64,000 bases of DNA from Bemisia tabaci (Eukaryota > Arthropoda > Insecta > Hemiptera > Aleyrodidae). The stretch spans positions 43,082,369 through 43,146,368 of the forward strand of contig NC_092800.1 in the NCBI RefSeq assembly GCF_918797505.1, given 5' to 3'. The position numbers were made by a program, and so were the translations under genes. The stretch's first letter is position 1. Every line of letters starts with the position of its first letter. The notes beneath the pieces are model-generated. The model made no database searches. It was not told where the DNA came from and saw only the letters and a list, made by a program, of their open reading frames with translations. Of this stretch, positions 43,952 through 55,011 are shown piece by piece.

Positions 43952-43998
43952 AATAAAAAATTCTTACGACTTCAAAGTATTGTGAAACCAACAATAAA
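43952..43998 (+). terminator. Polyadenylation signals of the secreted-protein gene
   Basis: AATAAA at 43952-43957 and again at 43993-43998, about 150 and 190 nt after the stop codon. This fits a compact 3' UTR and supports 43341-43804 as the last exon. Confidence 0.6.
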
Positions 43999-44807
43999 CT
44001 TTCTTCAATGACGAACTCATCCTAACTTGACTGTGGATTTTTCACGTGTAGAAAATTTAAATTGACTAATTTAAATGCAGCAGTAAACGCTAATCTGTGC
44101 GAGTTGATTTTAGGAACATTTAATAGACTCGATGTATTTTGCGTGAACTTTTCATGAAGGGGAAAATCTTGTACTTTCTTTATTCTTAATTTTTTCATTT
44201 TGAGTCTAGCAAATAATCGCAAAATTAGCTTTTAAGTTTAAACTCTAGTTGGTACACCAGTTCCTCTATTTCACACGCTTTCTCTGCTTTCACTTAGAAA
44301 ACTATTCCTTGAAATAGTAGATTTTAATGCTATGTTATTTCAAGTCAGTGCGGATTTTTCGTGATCGAGTATGCATATGTTTTAAAGAACCTTTATTTTT
44401 CCAATTTATCTAACTAAAATAATTTCCATTTTGGCTAAACAGGAACAGTACACATGACTTTTGTGAAGCGTATTAAATTGAGTGAAAAAATTGATAATCA
44501 TCTCAACATTGTCAACTTCTATATATCTTTTGTTAAGTGCGCCATTATTTCCTCCAAATTTTGCTTCTATTTATTTCTATTTATTTTAATTATTTTTTAG
44601 GAATCATTTATTGAAGAGTTTTCTTATCCTTTAAAAATTAGTGTCATTTAAATTTTAAGTTCTTGTTCAAATGTGGAATTAAAGGAGAAGAGAGGTATTT
44701 CGTGCCGTTATTGAGATAGTGAACGTGTATCCAACTTTCAATGTTTCAGTATTTATTTCCTTTAAAATATTACACCAATCGTTGATCTTCGTGAAGTTGT
44801 TTATTTA
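43999..44807. other. No supported feature
   Basis: AT-rich intergenic-looking sequence after the gene; one 66-codon - strand ORF without features. Confidence 0.5.
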
Positions 44808-45177
44808 GAGAAATACGTGTTTGAAGTTTCGAAATTACATGGATCCTTATCGCAGAAAGAAAGTTCAAACTGACTTTTTGATGCTTGGAAATTGGAATTT
44901 GGGAGCAAATTTTTCACAAAACGTACATTAAGACTAGATTTACTTAAAATCATTAATATCTCGATCAGTGGCGTGGCGTGAATTGCGATACATCGATTGT
45001 TATGCCATTTAAACCGATGGAAAAGGATCGGTAAACAGGGTGTTCGCATGCGAACACCTTAATAATCGATTCTCTGACATAGGTTTAAATGGCATGACAA
45101 TCGATACATCGCGATTCACACCACGCCACTGATCTCGATTTTGCCAAAAACTGCACTTATGCGCCTTGTCCTCCGAG
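44808..45177. mobile_element. Foldback element K, copy 4, split by a hAT MITE
   Basis: GAGAAATACGTGTTTGAAG, TTACATGGATCCTTATCGC, then after the insertion ATTTTGCCAAAAACTGCAC and TGCGCCTTGTCCTCCGAG. The left terminus is missing. Confidence 0.75.
44966..45131. mobile_element. hAT MITE family A, copy 5 (nested)
   Basis: 166 bp with the core GGTGTTCGCATGCGAACACC. Perfect target duplication ATCTCGAT (44958-44965 and 45132-45139), inserted in element K. Confidence 0.94.
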
Positions 45178-45750
45178 TACCTCAATTCTCCTCGGAGAAA
45201 GAGGGGAGAGAGAGAGCGAAGGCCTGATATATGGGGAAGAAGGGGGCCGAAAAAGCGGCAAAAATGCTTGACACAATTTTAGGACGGTACATAAGTTGAT
45301 CTTCAAATTCCCTTATAATCTTCCTGAGGATCGCAAAGTTACGATCGGACATCAATGATGAATGTTGTTGAACTCCTATATCTCGAGAATGTGACGCTCC
45401 TGCAGGGTAATAAGTTCCAAAAAAAACTCATTTGCGCAACATGGGATGCAAATAAAAAAAACTAACAGACAAACAAACAAAAAAAAACTCATCAGACAGA
45501 AAGCCGAGCTGAGTGCTCCGAATCACGCCACCGCCCAACGTGAATTTTGTCTCGAATCGTGGCACCGAGCGCTGTTCAGCGGAAGCACACTTAAAAATTT
45601 GACAGGAGCGCTCGAATCCGTTGGGGTAACTGACATCCGAGAAAAAAAAATTGCAAACAGAGAACGTCGAGAAAAACGGGAAAATGGAGGTTTTCCCGTA
45701 GTACGTCAACCCAGTTGATCGACCGCAGCTGTCATTATACACATTTTCAG
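45178..45750. other. No supported gene
   Basis: 104-codon - strand (45428-45742) and 90-codon + strand (45446-45718) ORFs overlap; neither has a domain or splice context. Confidence 0.4.
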
Positions 45751-45915
45751 CAGTGGCGTGGTGTGAATTGCGATATATCGATTGTTATGCCATGTAACCC
45801 TACGGTAAAGAATCTATTATTAAGGTGTTCGTTGCGAACACCCTGTTAATCGATCCTTTTCTATAGGTTTAAATGACATAACAATCGATATATCGCAATT
45901 CAAGCCAGGCCTCTG
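45751..45915. mobile_element. hAT MITE family A, copy 6
   Basis: 165 bp, left end CAGTGGCGTGGTGTG, right end AGCCAGGCCTCTG with two substitutions. Perfect target duplication ATTTTCAG (45743-45750 and 45916-45923). Confidence 0.93.
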
Positions 45916-45923
45916 ATTTTCAG

Positions 45924-47638
45924 TATTATATGAAAGAACGAACGAAATAACTGATGACGTCTTTTGCGTATTTTTCACCTGAACAGAGGCGCTTTTACGC
46001 AATTTGCGAGTACTTCCCGATCAGGGATTTTTTTTGTTTTTATTTTTTTTTGTTTTTTTTCTTTGATTTTCCATGAAATACGTAACGTTCTGCGGCCTTG
46101 TTCACACGAGTCAGTGCTGTCATTTCCCGGAATGGTTTCCGAATTTCGGAACTTTTGCGATTTCTCGACAAAACTTTACTCAGAATCTCCGGGTTTCCCA
46201 GAGTAATTTCCAGCTACATTTATAATTTCCAGCTACATTTATAATTTTCTCGAAATTTAGGGGTTTTTCGTCAGTTTGACCGATTATTATTTCACTTTTG
46301 ACGAAATTTCCATCGAATCCGACGATCTTCGGAACTAAATCCAGGAGCATTTCGGAATTCTACCCCGAGATTTTTTAAAAAGATCGGAACTTTCGGAATT
46401 CGGAATTAATTCCGGGAACCCCCGGATTTTTGGTAAAATGAAATGGCAGTACTGACAAATCGGTACTTCAAATTGGGTGGTTCGAGCAGGTTATAGCTGA
46501 GTAATAACAAGTACCTGGAATAAGTTCGTCCGAAGTTCTACGAACTGGCTCGTGTAGACAAAGCCTAAGGAAAAGGAGCTCTATATGCATTACAGATGCG
46601 TCACGTAGGCTGGGAGGGGGCCCTGCAGGACTGCTTTGTGCAACGTTTGACATTGTATTAGCTTCCTTTTTTTAAAGAGGATCTCTTTTTATTTACTATT
46701 CTTACATTTTAATTGAACGTTTTTTAATTATTGCTGCTTACCACAAGCCCTCTTTTATAAAGTTCACAAGTAAAAATCGCGCAGAAAATGAAGTACAGAA
46801 CAATAGTCTACTGATGAACGTCCGACGGACGTTACGGGGGGGGGGGGGGGGTAAGGATGAAATTTTGTAAAAAAAAAAATGAAAATTTTGTAATATTTCT
46901 CTATGACTTAAAGGATAATAAAAAAAATTAAAAATATTCGGACTACTTATTTTGTCTTCATGTTCTTTTTTAATTTTGCCTCTATTCATTTCTTCATTCA
47001 ATTCCACATAACTGAGGTTTATCAGGGATTCTCCTACTTTGGGATTTTTCTGAGGGGAATAAGTTTTTTTTTTTTTGAGGGGCGTGCTGCAGGTCATTGG
47101 GGTAGGAAGGAAGGGGGTAAAAAAGGCACGAGTTTTAGCTTTACGTATCTACGAACAGCCCCGGAGGGATTTCACCCTAATGTAGCTGTTTTATGAGATG
47201 AAGAGGAGGATTTCAGGGGCTAAGATGAGCACATGGGGGGGGGGGGGGCTAATGGGTTGGAGAGGAGAGTCCGAGGAAAATCGGAGATGCGAAAGTGGGT
47301 TATGCAGAGTGAAGAAGATCGTGAGCACATCAATTCCGATTTTGCGGAAAAATCATCTATTTCATACGACACATGATGGAAAAATCTGGGCGAACGGTTG
47401 CGATCTGTCAACTCTGCGTGAGAAAGCTACAACGGCGTTGACTGTTTGAGCTGTGATTGACACAGTTCGAACTTGGCAACCGGTCAGACATCTTCGGGGA
47501 CCCTTGCAATCCCCCCCCCCTTCTTCCACATGGTCCAGGGCCCCCTCTCCCTCTGTGTCCAGAGGCGTGGTCAGCTGCACTTAGCCACCAAGTTTCCTGA
47601 AATCAAAGTTTTTAGCCGGATAGATGATACTGATTACT
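45924..47638. other. No supported gene; several homopolymers
   Basis: Contains T-rich (46029-46062), G-run (about 46837-46850 and 47235-47248) and C-run (about 47511-47520) tracts. ORFs here are short and low-complexity. A small direct repeat TTTCCAGCTACATTTATAAT lies at about 46207-46245. Confidence 0.45.
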
Positions 47639-48240
47639 CACGGAAAAAATTAAATTGCTGATTTAACAATTTTGTAGTTAAAAACACGGAGAAAAAAACT
47701 TCGTGCACGGGACCCGAAGTTTAGGTCATATGGATCTCTGAAGTTTTCGGATTGAGCATCTGAACACTTTAGGTCTAGCTGTCAAGGTTCGGATCACACA
47801 TCTGAAACTTCAGTTCTTATGTCTGAAGTACTTCAGGTGTGAGAACCGAAGTATTTCGGATGTGAGAACCGAAGTTTTTCGGATGTAAAAACCGAAGTAC
47901 TTCAGATGTAAGAGCTGAAGTTTCAGATGTGTGATCCGAACCTCGACAGCTAGACCTAAAGTGTTCAGATGCTCAATCCGAAAACTTCAGAGATCCATAT
48001 GACCTAAACTTCAGGTCCCAAGCACGAAGTTTTTTTTTTCCGTGAAGAAAGTGACTGTAATGTTTCAATGTAGATTTTGCAACACAAAAATAATACTTTG
48101 ACAACAAAAAAATGCTGCTTTATCCCCCCTCCCCCGCGGTTAAATTCGCTTTTCACTGTTGTAAAATGTACATTTGAAACATCGCAGTCACTTTTTTTAA
48201 CAATTAAATTGTTAAATCAGCGATTCATTTTTTCCCCGTG
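47639..48240. mobile_element. MITE family L, copy 2, with nested hairpin
   Basis: Ends CACGGAAAAAATTAAATTGC and TTTTTTCCCCGTG. TTTAACAATTTTGTAGTT is mirrored by AACAATTAAATTGTTAAA. Interrupted by 47686-48044. Confidence 0.78.
47686..48044. repeat. Near-perfect long hairpin element (~165 bp arms)
   Basis: Left CACGGAGAAAAAAACTTCG, right CGAAGTTTTTTTTTTCCGTG. Arms match through TAGGTCATATGGATCTCTGA, AGTTTTCGGATTGAGCATCT, GAACACTTTAGGTCTAGCTG and CGGATCACACATCTGAAAC, down to a centre of CCGAAGTATTTCGG-like repeats. About the most perfect inverted repeat in the window. Confidence 0.92.
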
Positions 48241-48304
48241 CTGATGTACGGATATGATGATACTAATTGTTATTATTTTGGCACGTTAATATCTGAATGG
48301 AAAT

Positions 48305-48485
48305 ATAATTGGGCGTACTTCTGCTAAATAGAACTATGTACGGGTGGGAAAGAAGGGGTGTGCTCGTTAGTAGATGGCCGTAAGAATGAATGGGCATTAT
48401 GAAGCGCCAGTGACGTCAGCGGCTACTGCTGAATCATTTACCGGGGATTCATTAACTCATGAGCCCTGTCCACAACGCTCTTCAA
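48305..48485. mobile_element. Half copy of foldback D-long
   Basis: TTGGGCGTACTTCTGCTAAA, GGGTGTGCTCGTTAGTAG and CGCCAGTGACGTCAGCGGC match, in inverted order, the element nested in the LTR retrotransposon. The other arm is absent. Confidence 0.65.
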
Positions 48486-48498
48486 TCAATACATATAA

Positions 48499-48932
48499 CG
48501 ATGGCCAAAGTGCGAAACCGGTGCGGTGGCGTGGCGTGCTTTGCGATATATCGATTGTTATGCCATTTAAACCTATGAAAAAGGATCGATAAACAGGTTG
48601 TTCGCAGCGAACACCTTAATAATCGATTCTTTACCATAGGTTTAAATGGCAAATCAATCGATACATCGCAGTTCACGCCACGCCACTGTGCGAAACCACG
48701 TATCCCCATTGTGGTGCTTTAAAATTACCGCGATCCTATTTTATTTTTCAGAGGGAAAACAAGCCAAATTAATTGCCCCGAATTCATACTGAATATTCTG
48801 TTAACAGGGAGGGAAAATTAAATAAATTTTTTTAGAAATTACGTTGCCTAGTTTTCTGAAGAAAAAATAAAGTATGACGGGAAGTATACAACTTTGCAGA
48901 CGGAGATACGTGGTTTTGAATTTCGGCCATCG
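48499..48932. mobile_element. MITE family P, copy interrupted by a hAT MITE
   Basis: CGATGGCCAAAGTGCGAAAC at the left and GGTTTTGAATTTCGGCCATCG at the right are imperfect inverted ends; the interior matches 40252-40465. A family A MITE (48519/48524-48688) is inserted near the left end. Confidence 0.7.
48524..48688. mobile_element. hAT MITE family A, copy 7
   Basis: CGGTGGCGTGGCGTG to CACGCCACGCCACTG. The octamer TGCGAAAC occurs at 48511-48518 and 48689-48696, with a 5-nt extra CGGTG between the left octamer and the element, as if the terminus was partly duplicated. Confidence 0.88.
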
Positions 48933-49016
48933 ATAGGAGCTCATCAAAAGCAATAATTTTCTGCGGGTGTGTTTACAATCCTGAGGCGTCAAGACCCAAA
49001 AATCCAACCCTCAGAG

Positions 49017-49180
49017 CAGTGGCGTGGCGTGCTTTGCGATGTATCGATTGATCTGCCATTTAAACCTACGGAAAAAGATCGATATTCAGGGTGTTCGCAG
49101 CGAACACCTTAGTAATCGATTCTTTACCATACCTTCAAATGGCCAGATATCGATAATCGATCGTTCACGCCACGCCACTG
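49017..49180. mobile_element. hAT MITE family A, copy 8
   Basis: 164 bp. Flanks CCTCAGAG (49009-49016) and CCTGAGAG (49181-49188), 7 of 8 matching. The right arm shares CCAGATATCGATAATCGAT with copy 3. Confidence 0.92.
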
Positions 49181-49198
49181 CCTGAGAGTGAGCACCAT

Positions 49199-50135
49199 GC
49201 TGCCGTGCTAAGGAAAAACGCCGTATGAGCCTTCAGACGTTGCCAAGTTTCATCCTATAAAAACCGAATTTATTGGGAAAATTGCGAATATTATTTTCCA
49301 AAATTTTCTGACAATTTTGTACACAATTTAATCTAAAACATCTGAAAATTTCAAGGGAAAATACGCAGGAATGATGTCAAAAATACGTGATATTTCAAGG
49401 GAAATTTGGCAATGGACCACTAGACAAGGTACGAATTTAAGCGATCTGATACATGTTTCTTAACCAGAATTTCATGTAGAACACGATTCACACAACGAAA
49501 ATTACTGAAACCAACTCCTAACGAAGATATTAACGTTTTTATTTCATATTGGTTACGAGGAATTTGAACTGCCCGCTCACAAGAAACTCAAAACTCTACG
49601 TGAGTCAAATCGCGCACTACAACGGTTTCAGCGATCTCCTCAATCGAGCAATGTTCATTTCCCACCATGTGTTGTTCAAGCTATAAGCAATTTGCTATAG
49701 CTGAGCCAAAGCGTCAAGACTGAGGTTGCCAGATTTTTATATCGCTGAGACGTTTATGATAACGTTTAGCGCGCGATATGAATCACGTAGAGCATTGAGT
49801 TTTCATGAGCGGGTGGTTTCAATTCACGCATCAAGAATCATTAAATATCTTCGTAAGGAGTTAATTACGGTAATTTTCGTTGCGCGAATCGTGTTAAGCG
49901 TGAAATTTTGGTTAAGAAACATGTATCGGAATGCTTAAATTCGTACCTTGTCTAGTGGTCTATTGCGAATATTATTTTCCAAAATTTTCTGACAATTTTG
50001 TACCCAATTTAATCTAAAACATCTGAAAATTTCAAGGAAAAATACGCAGGAATGATGTCAAAAATACGTGATATTTCAAGGGAAATTTGGCAATTCTCGA
50101 ATGTTCATACGGCGTTCTTCCTTAGCACGGCAGTA
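49199..50135. mobile_element. MITE family C with nested foldback and internal duplication
   Basis: GCTGCCGTGCTAAGG to CCTTAGCACGGCAGTA. Two near-identical 133 bp direct repeats (49281-49413 and 49962-50094, starting ATTGCGAATATTATTTTCC) flank a 546 bp foldback. Removing one repeat and the foldback restores a normal ~258 bp family C element. Confidence 0.85.
49415..49960. mobile_element. Nested foldback element with >100 bp arms
   Basis: GACCACTAGACAAGGTACGA and TCGTACCTTGTCTAGTGGTC are perfect ends, continuing with TACATGTTTCTTAACCA / TGGTTAAGAAACATGTA and CGAAAATTAC / GTAATTTTCG. The 70-codon ORF inside is an arm reading. Confidence 0.87.
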
Positions 50136-50538
50136 GAATGATGATATCTGGGAGGGATTTAAGTTCACCTTAAACTCAAACTTCACAGCCGACTTCCTCC
50201 CAGTCTTGGAAACGGCGCGTCAAAACAGCCGTAAACAAAACCGACGATGTGGCCGGTTGGAAGAGTAAAATCTCGGATAACTTGTGTGGATACGTCTGGG
50301 TTTATAAGACAGCTTTTCGAGTCTGTCAGGCATCAGGGGTGAAAAACTGAGAGCACGGGACGGGTTGACAGTAGTTCGTGGGTGAAGAAAATCCATCTGT
50401 TGATCCCTAGACATGACCGTTGGAAAATTGATTGTGATTCACTAACTGCGCCGCCCCACCACGCATGTTGCCGGATTTTCGTGTGAAATCGGATTCGAAT
50501 GACGGCAAATCGAGAATTGAGGAAAGCTATGATTTTGT
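50136..50538. other. No supported feature
   Basis: Two overlapping short - strand ORFs, no domain. Ends at a fragment of family Q. Confidence 0.45.
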
Positions 50539-50580
50539 CACCTCCCGGCCAAAATATCTCAAGCGGCATGCGAATCTCTT
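50539..50580. mobile_element. Fragment of foldback Q
   Basis: CACCTCCCGGCCAAAATATC and CAAGCGGCATGCGA match the right end (reverse strand) of 50884-51131. Confidence 0.55.
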
Positions 50581-50883
50581 CGGTATATGCCTTAATTATT
50601 TACGTAATTTCGATTGAAAGTAAGATTTCCTGGAATTTCTTTCATGTTATGTACTTTTGAACAGAAAAAAGTACATTTTCCGCGGAAAATACACTAAAAA
50701 ATCTCAATTCATAACAGTACATTCCAAAGAATACGCTCCTGCTGTCTAGCAACTTAACCCTCTGTATTGATGTCCAATCAATAGATCGATCAATTTGTCG
50801 CTTTTCTAACGGAAGAGCGTTTTGCATGTTCAGATGAGCAGTGGTTTTTATATGCACTAAAAAATTGTTAAATAACATGTCGT

Positions 50884-51131
50884 CACCTCCCGGCTGAAGT
50901 ATCACAACCACCATGTGACGTTTCAAAATTTTCACCGCCAATTAATTTTTTTTACAGAGAAATCGTTCAACGAAGCTGTCCAAAAATTTCACTGAATTTT
51001 CTTAGTGCTACCGATAAAATTCAGTGAAATTTTCAAACAGATTCAACCAAAAATTTCTCTGTAAAGAAATAAAATGGAGGCGGAAATTTTGTAACGTCGC
51101 ATGGCGCTTGAGATACTTTGGCCGGGAGGTG
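50884..51131. mobile_element. Foldback element Q
   Basis: CACCTCCCGGCTGAAGTATC and GATACTTTGGCCGGGAGGTG are inverted ends. Inner arms TTTTTTTACAGAGAAAT and AAAATTTCACTGAATTTT are mirrored around CTTAGTGCTACCGATAA. Confidence 0.8.
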
Positions 51132-51414
51132 AGTTAAACTGGTGAGTTTTGGTGAGTTATGGCGAACCTTCGGCCAACAAGTGGGAATATACATATACCT
51201 GTACTTTTGGGTCGTAGCTGCACCACTCAATCCTTGAAATTACCCTCCTGCTTCCTGCGTGAGGGTCAAAACTGTATCGAATTCCCTGTATTTCAAATTG
51301 CATCTCCTTTGAATTGAAGGGAAAACGGTGGGTCATTTATCTCGAGCTCATGAGAAACTGTGCATTCCGTTCCCGGGTTTTTTCGTTAGTGCCAAAGCGT
51401 GTGATACTTTCAGG

Positions 51415-51573
51415 CAGTTGCGTGGCGTGCTTTGCGATTTATCGATTGATCTGCCATGTAAACCTATGAAAAAGGATCGTAAGTAATTTGCATCGAACAT
51501 CTTACTAATAGATTCTTTACCATAACTTTAAATGGGGATGTATCGATAATTGCTCATTCACGCCTTACCACTG
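51415..51573. mobile_element. hAT MITE family A, copy 9 (diverged)
   Basis: CAGTTGCGTGGCGTG to CGCCTTACCACTG; the core GGTGTTCGC...GCGAACACC is degraded. Flanks CTTTCAGG (51407-51414) and CTTCCAGG (51574-51581), 7 of 8. Confidence 0.85.
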
Positions 51574-51581
51574 CTTCCAGG

Positions 51582-51906
51582 CCACACAATGCAATGGAAA
51601 TTTTAAACTTCTGCTCTCTATCTTTACACCAATCATATCTCTTAGGGAGTAAGTGAGAGACAATTAAGGGTTCGTATACACTAACGAACAGAACTTGAGA
51701 CTGGATTGAAATGGCCTCGTGAATTCACCCATACAATTTTGGCTCATTCCTCCCGTACTGTGTTTAGTTATCTCAAAAATATGAAGGAATGTCCTGTCAT
51801 AATAGACGAAGTCATCGATTGACACACAAAAATACCGCCGATTCTTGGTTGGACACCACGTCTATATTTTTTTTGTGATCCGATCATGATCGCTCCGACG
51901 AGGCTG
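51582..51906. other. No supported feature
   Basis: Unique-looking AT-rich sequence. Confidence 0.45.
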
Positions 51907-52632
51907 AATTGAGTGATGCAATTATTTTAACTCTCAAGTAGCAAAAATTGCATAATTGCAAAAGTGAAGGGGTTCCACGTTTTCACCTCGAATTTTCACT
52001 CATCAAGATGTGTTCATGCATCATGCGTGCAGAGCATTCGAGCACAGCGCGCTCCTAATTTTAAAACTTGTGAGGAAAGTAGCTGGATGTTGTTCCTTAC
52101 GTTACTTTCACGTTTTGGTATCTGTTGAAAAGTTAATGACAATTGTGGGGCTTGGAGAACCAAGCGCATAAGTACAGTTTTTGCAATTTTGAGAAATGCG
52201 TGTTTGAAGTTGCGAAATTACATGGATCCTTGGGGCGGAAAGAAAGTTCAAACTGGCTTTTTGATGCTTAAAATTTGGAATTTTGCGATAGAATTTTCCA
52301 CAGAGTATGCATTGTGACTAGTTCAACTTGAAATCATTATTATCTCAATTTCTTCAAAAACTGCACTTATGCGCATTGTCCTCCGAGCCCCTAATTGAGT
52401 GATGCAATTATTTTAACTCTCAAGTAGTAAAAATTGCATAATTGCAAAAGTGAAGGAGTTCTCGTTTTCACCTCGAATTTTCACTCGTCTAGATGTGTTC
52501 ATGCAACATGCACCACGCATAATGCATGACATTCGAACACATCGCGCTCCTGATTATAAAACTTTTGAAGAAAGTAGGTTGTTCTTCACGTTACTTTTAA
52601 GGTTTGGTATCTGTTAAATTGTTGACGACGAT
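51907..52632. repeat. ~238 bp direct duplication flanking element K
   Basis: 51907-52143 and 52393-52632 begin AATTGAGTGATGCAATTATT and share TTGCATAATTGCAAAAGTGA, TTTTCACCTCGAATTTTCAC, AGATGTGTTCATGCA and GGTATCTGTT, with modest divergence. Element K (52147-52390) lies exactly between them. Confidence 0.88.
52147..52390. mobile_element. Foldback element K, copy 5
   Basis: GGGGCTTGGAGAACCAAGCG to CATTGTCCTCCGAGCCCC with the standard interior (TTACATGGATCCTTGGGGC). Located at the junction of a direct duplication. Confidence 0.85.
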
Positions 52633-52697
52633 TCGAACTCGGCGATTTCATTCTTGTATAAAATAATTCTGAACTTTTCGGATTAGATTTGGTGACA

Positions 52698-52877
52698 ATG
52701 CATAAATATAAGAGGAGATGCATCTTTAATTTGGGCGCGACAGGCCTCCTCTTGATGACACTTTTTGAAGCTGCCAACTTTACAGAGTTTTTCGACTCGG
52801 ACGGAAGAGAGAGTCACCTCATAAATAAAAATAAACGAGCGGGAATCTTACAAAATTTTAAGTTTATTTGGTGGTGA
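52698..52877 (+). CDS. Candidate small secreted protein or first exon
   Basis: A 59-codon ORF with a basic start (MHKYKRRC), a hydrophobic run (LGATGLLLMTLFEA) and then a polar tail with NKNKR followed by a short aromatic end. It resembles a signal peptide followed by a dibasic site, as in peptide precursors. Against it: very short, no splice or polyadenylation evidence, and an open frame on the other strand. No family recognised. It could equally be chance. Confidence 0.2.
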   Translation: MHKYKRRCIFNLGATGLLLMTLFEAANFTEFFDSDGRESHLINKNKRAGILQNFKFIWW

Positions 52878-53046
52878 TTGAAATTAAAAACGATCTCTAG
52901 ATTCAAATGATACTATTATCTACGTTTTTGCTGGCCGATTAGATTTTATAGCTTACATGGTTCGCATTGAGCAAAAATTAACCAGCGTGATTACAGTGTA
53001 TTCAAGATTGTTTTCAAGCACGGCTCATTTCCGTCGATGTTAGGCT
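52878..53046. other. No supported feature
   Basis: AT-rich spacer before the next MITE. Confidence 0.4.
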
Positions 53047-53054
53047 CGTGCCTC

Positions 53055-53218
53055 CAGTGGCGTGGCGTGCTTTGCGATATATCGATTGATCGGTCATTTA
53101 AACCTATGGAAAAGTATCGATAAACGGGGTGTTCGCAGCGAACACCTTGATAATCGATTATTTACCACGGCTTTAAATGGGAAAATATCGATAGATCGCA
53201 AAGCACGCCACGCCACTG
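53055..53218. mobile_element. hAT MITE family A, copy 10
   Basis: 164 bp, CAGTGGCGTGGCGTG to CACGCCACGCCACTG, core GGTGTTCGCAGCGAACACC. Perfect target duplication CGTGCCTC (53047-53054 and 53219-53226). Confidence 0.95.
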
Positions 53219-53226
53219 CGTGCCTC

Positions 53227-54599
53227 TGACCCCCCACAGTCTTGGTCGACTGACGGGGCGAAAGTACTGTTATTAAAAAGATTCACTAGGCATTTAGTTC
53301 TAAGAATTGTTACAGTTAGTACATATTAGATAGTTTTTTCCCGCTTTTTACAAGATTTGTACTTTCGCTTCATCCTCTATCATCCATCCACCATCATCTC
53401 TCCTCAGAAGTACCTCTATCTATAAAGCGGTGTTCACCCCTATTCTATTGTAATAAAAGGAAAAAATTTGTAAAGACCCGTAAGGTCTAAAAATGGACTT
53501 AGTAATTCTTTATGTGTAATTACAAAAATAAATAAATAAAAAAAAGATTGTGTAAGGTCTTCTTTTTTTTAAAAAAAAAAATACTTAATACATGTACAGT
53601 ATTGAAATTTACACAATTATTTTCTTTAAAAATTAAGAAGTAATTGGGAAGCAAAATCTATTTGCTGTTCTGGGAAATTTTTTAAATGAACAAGAAGAAG
53701 CAACATTTTAACAACACTGTAATCGCGGTGGTTCAGTTTTGCTAAATGCGATTCACATATTACATCTATTAACATTTTAAACGTGGCGGACTAAACATAT
53801 TATGCCAAATAAAACAGAAGGACAATTTTATTGGGGGGGGGGGGGTATTTTCTTGGTAAAAGTGGTGAGCAAGAATAAGTGTCTTGAAAAAAAAAAAAAA
53901 AAAAAAAAAACTTAATGCAAAAACGTGGGAAAAAACTAAATACATATAGATTGAACCAAACTTACGCCTAATTTTGCTTTGATATTCGAGCTAAGAAATT
54001 AGTCTGAGGAAACTAAAAAATATAAAGATACTGACCTTCATTATGTTTAAATAGACTTGTAATTTTGTAGTAGACCTGATGTAAAAATTGAGTGACCGCT
54101 TCAGATATCCAGATGATTCAACCGCAAATTTTAGTAGGCGCTGAGAAAACTCTGGAGAATAGATTAATGGCAATTATCCCGTCATAATTTTGTGGGAACT
54201 TACACTTAAATTTATACAAAGATCTCGACGAAATATTTCAATTTGTCCTAAGCTCTGAGTCAACCACATCTTGCGTGATTGAATTCTTAATATTTGGATT
54301 TTTTTGTGTAACGTGGCAAACGTAGCCAAATACTCAACAAGGCAACGACGATTGGGTGACGCTCTTAACGCGCTAATAAAAGCTCCCAAATTAGTTTCTG
54401 AAAGCTCTAATTTTCAAGCGTTAATTAAAGTGGAGGGGTCAAGCCACAAACTTGACTTGGAATTAGTTCACCTCGATTTGTTTTCAATGGACCTTTCCTT
54501 TTCGAAGGAATTCGGTCGGTAGACACTCTCTATTACCAACCTGTTAGTTTAGCGGCTATTTTTGTGAGATCATTTCATAGAATTTGCTTATTTTATTTA
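53227..54599. other. No supported gene; homopolymers
   Basis: Contains a G-run (about 53834-53846) and A-run (about 53887-53910). Short ORFs only. An AATAAATAAATAAA run near 53528 is a simple repeat. Confidence 0.45.
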
Positions 54600-55011
54600 C
54601 ACTGAAAAAAAATCTCGGTGTATTTACTAGGAAAAGGGTAAAATTACCAAGAATTCAGGGTTTTATTTGATCCCAGTTTTTTCTTGGTAAAATTACCATT
54701 TATGGAATCGGTAATTGTACCGAGAAATTTTGGTAAAATTATTGAACTTTCTCGGTAATTTTACTGGACCTTGGTAAAAACGCCATTATTTTTTATCGAC
54801 TGTGGTAGAATTACCGAGATAAAATGGCAAAGTTACCGGGAATCGATTACCAATAAAAGTGGTATTCTTACCTGTAAAAAACAATAAAATACCGGTTTTT
54901 AGGTAAGCTTACCAGTCTGTCTTCGTAAAATTACCAGTAATTGGTAAAAAAAGTGAGATGTTAAAGGTACCAACGGGCCTTTGGTAAAAACGCCGATAAT
55001 TTTTTTCAGTG
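54600..55011. mobile_element. MITE family O, copy 2
   Basis: CACTGAAAAAAAATCTCGG to CGATAATTTTTTTCAGTG. The interior is the reverse complement of 32376-32714 with extra TTGGTAAAATTACC segments. Confidence 0.82.
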
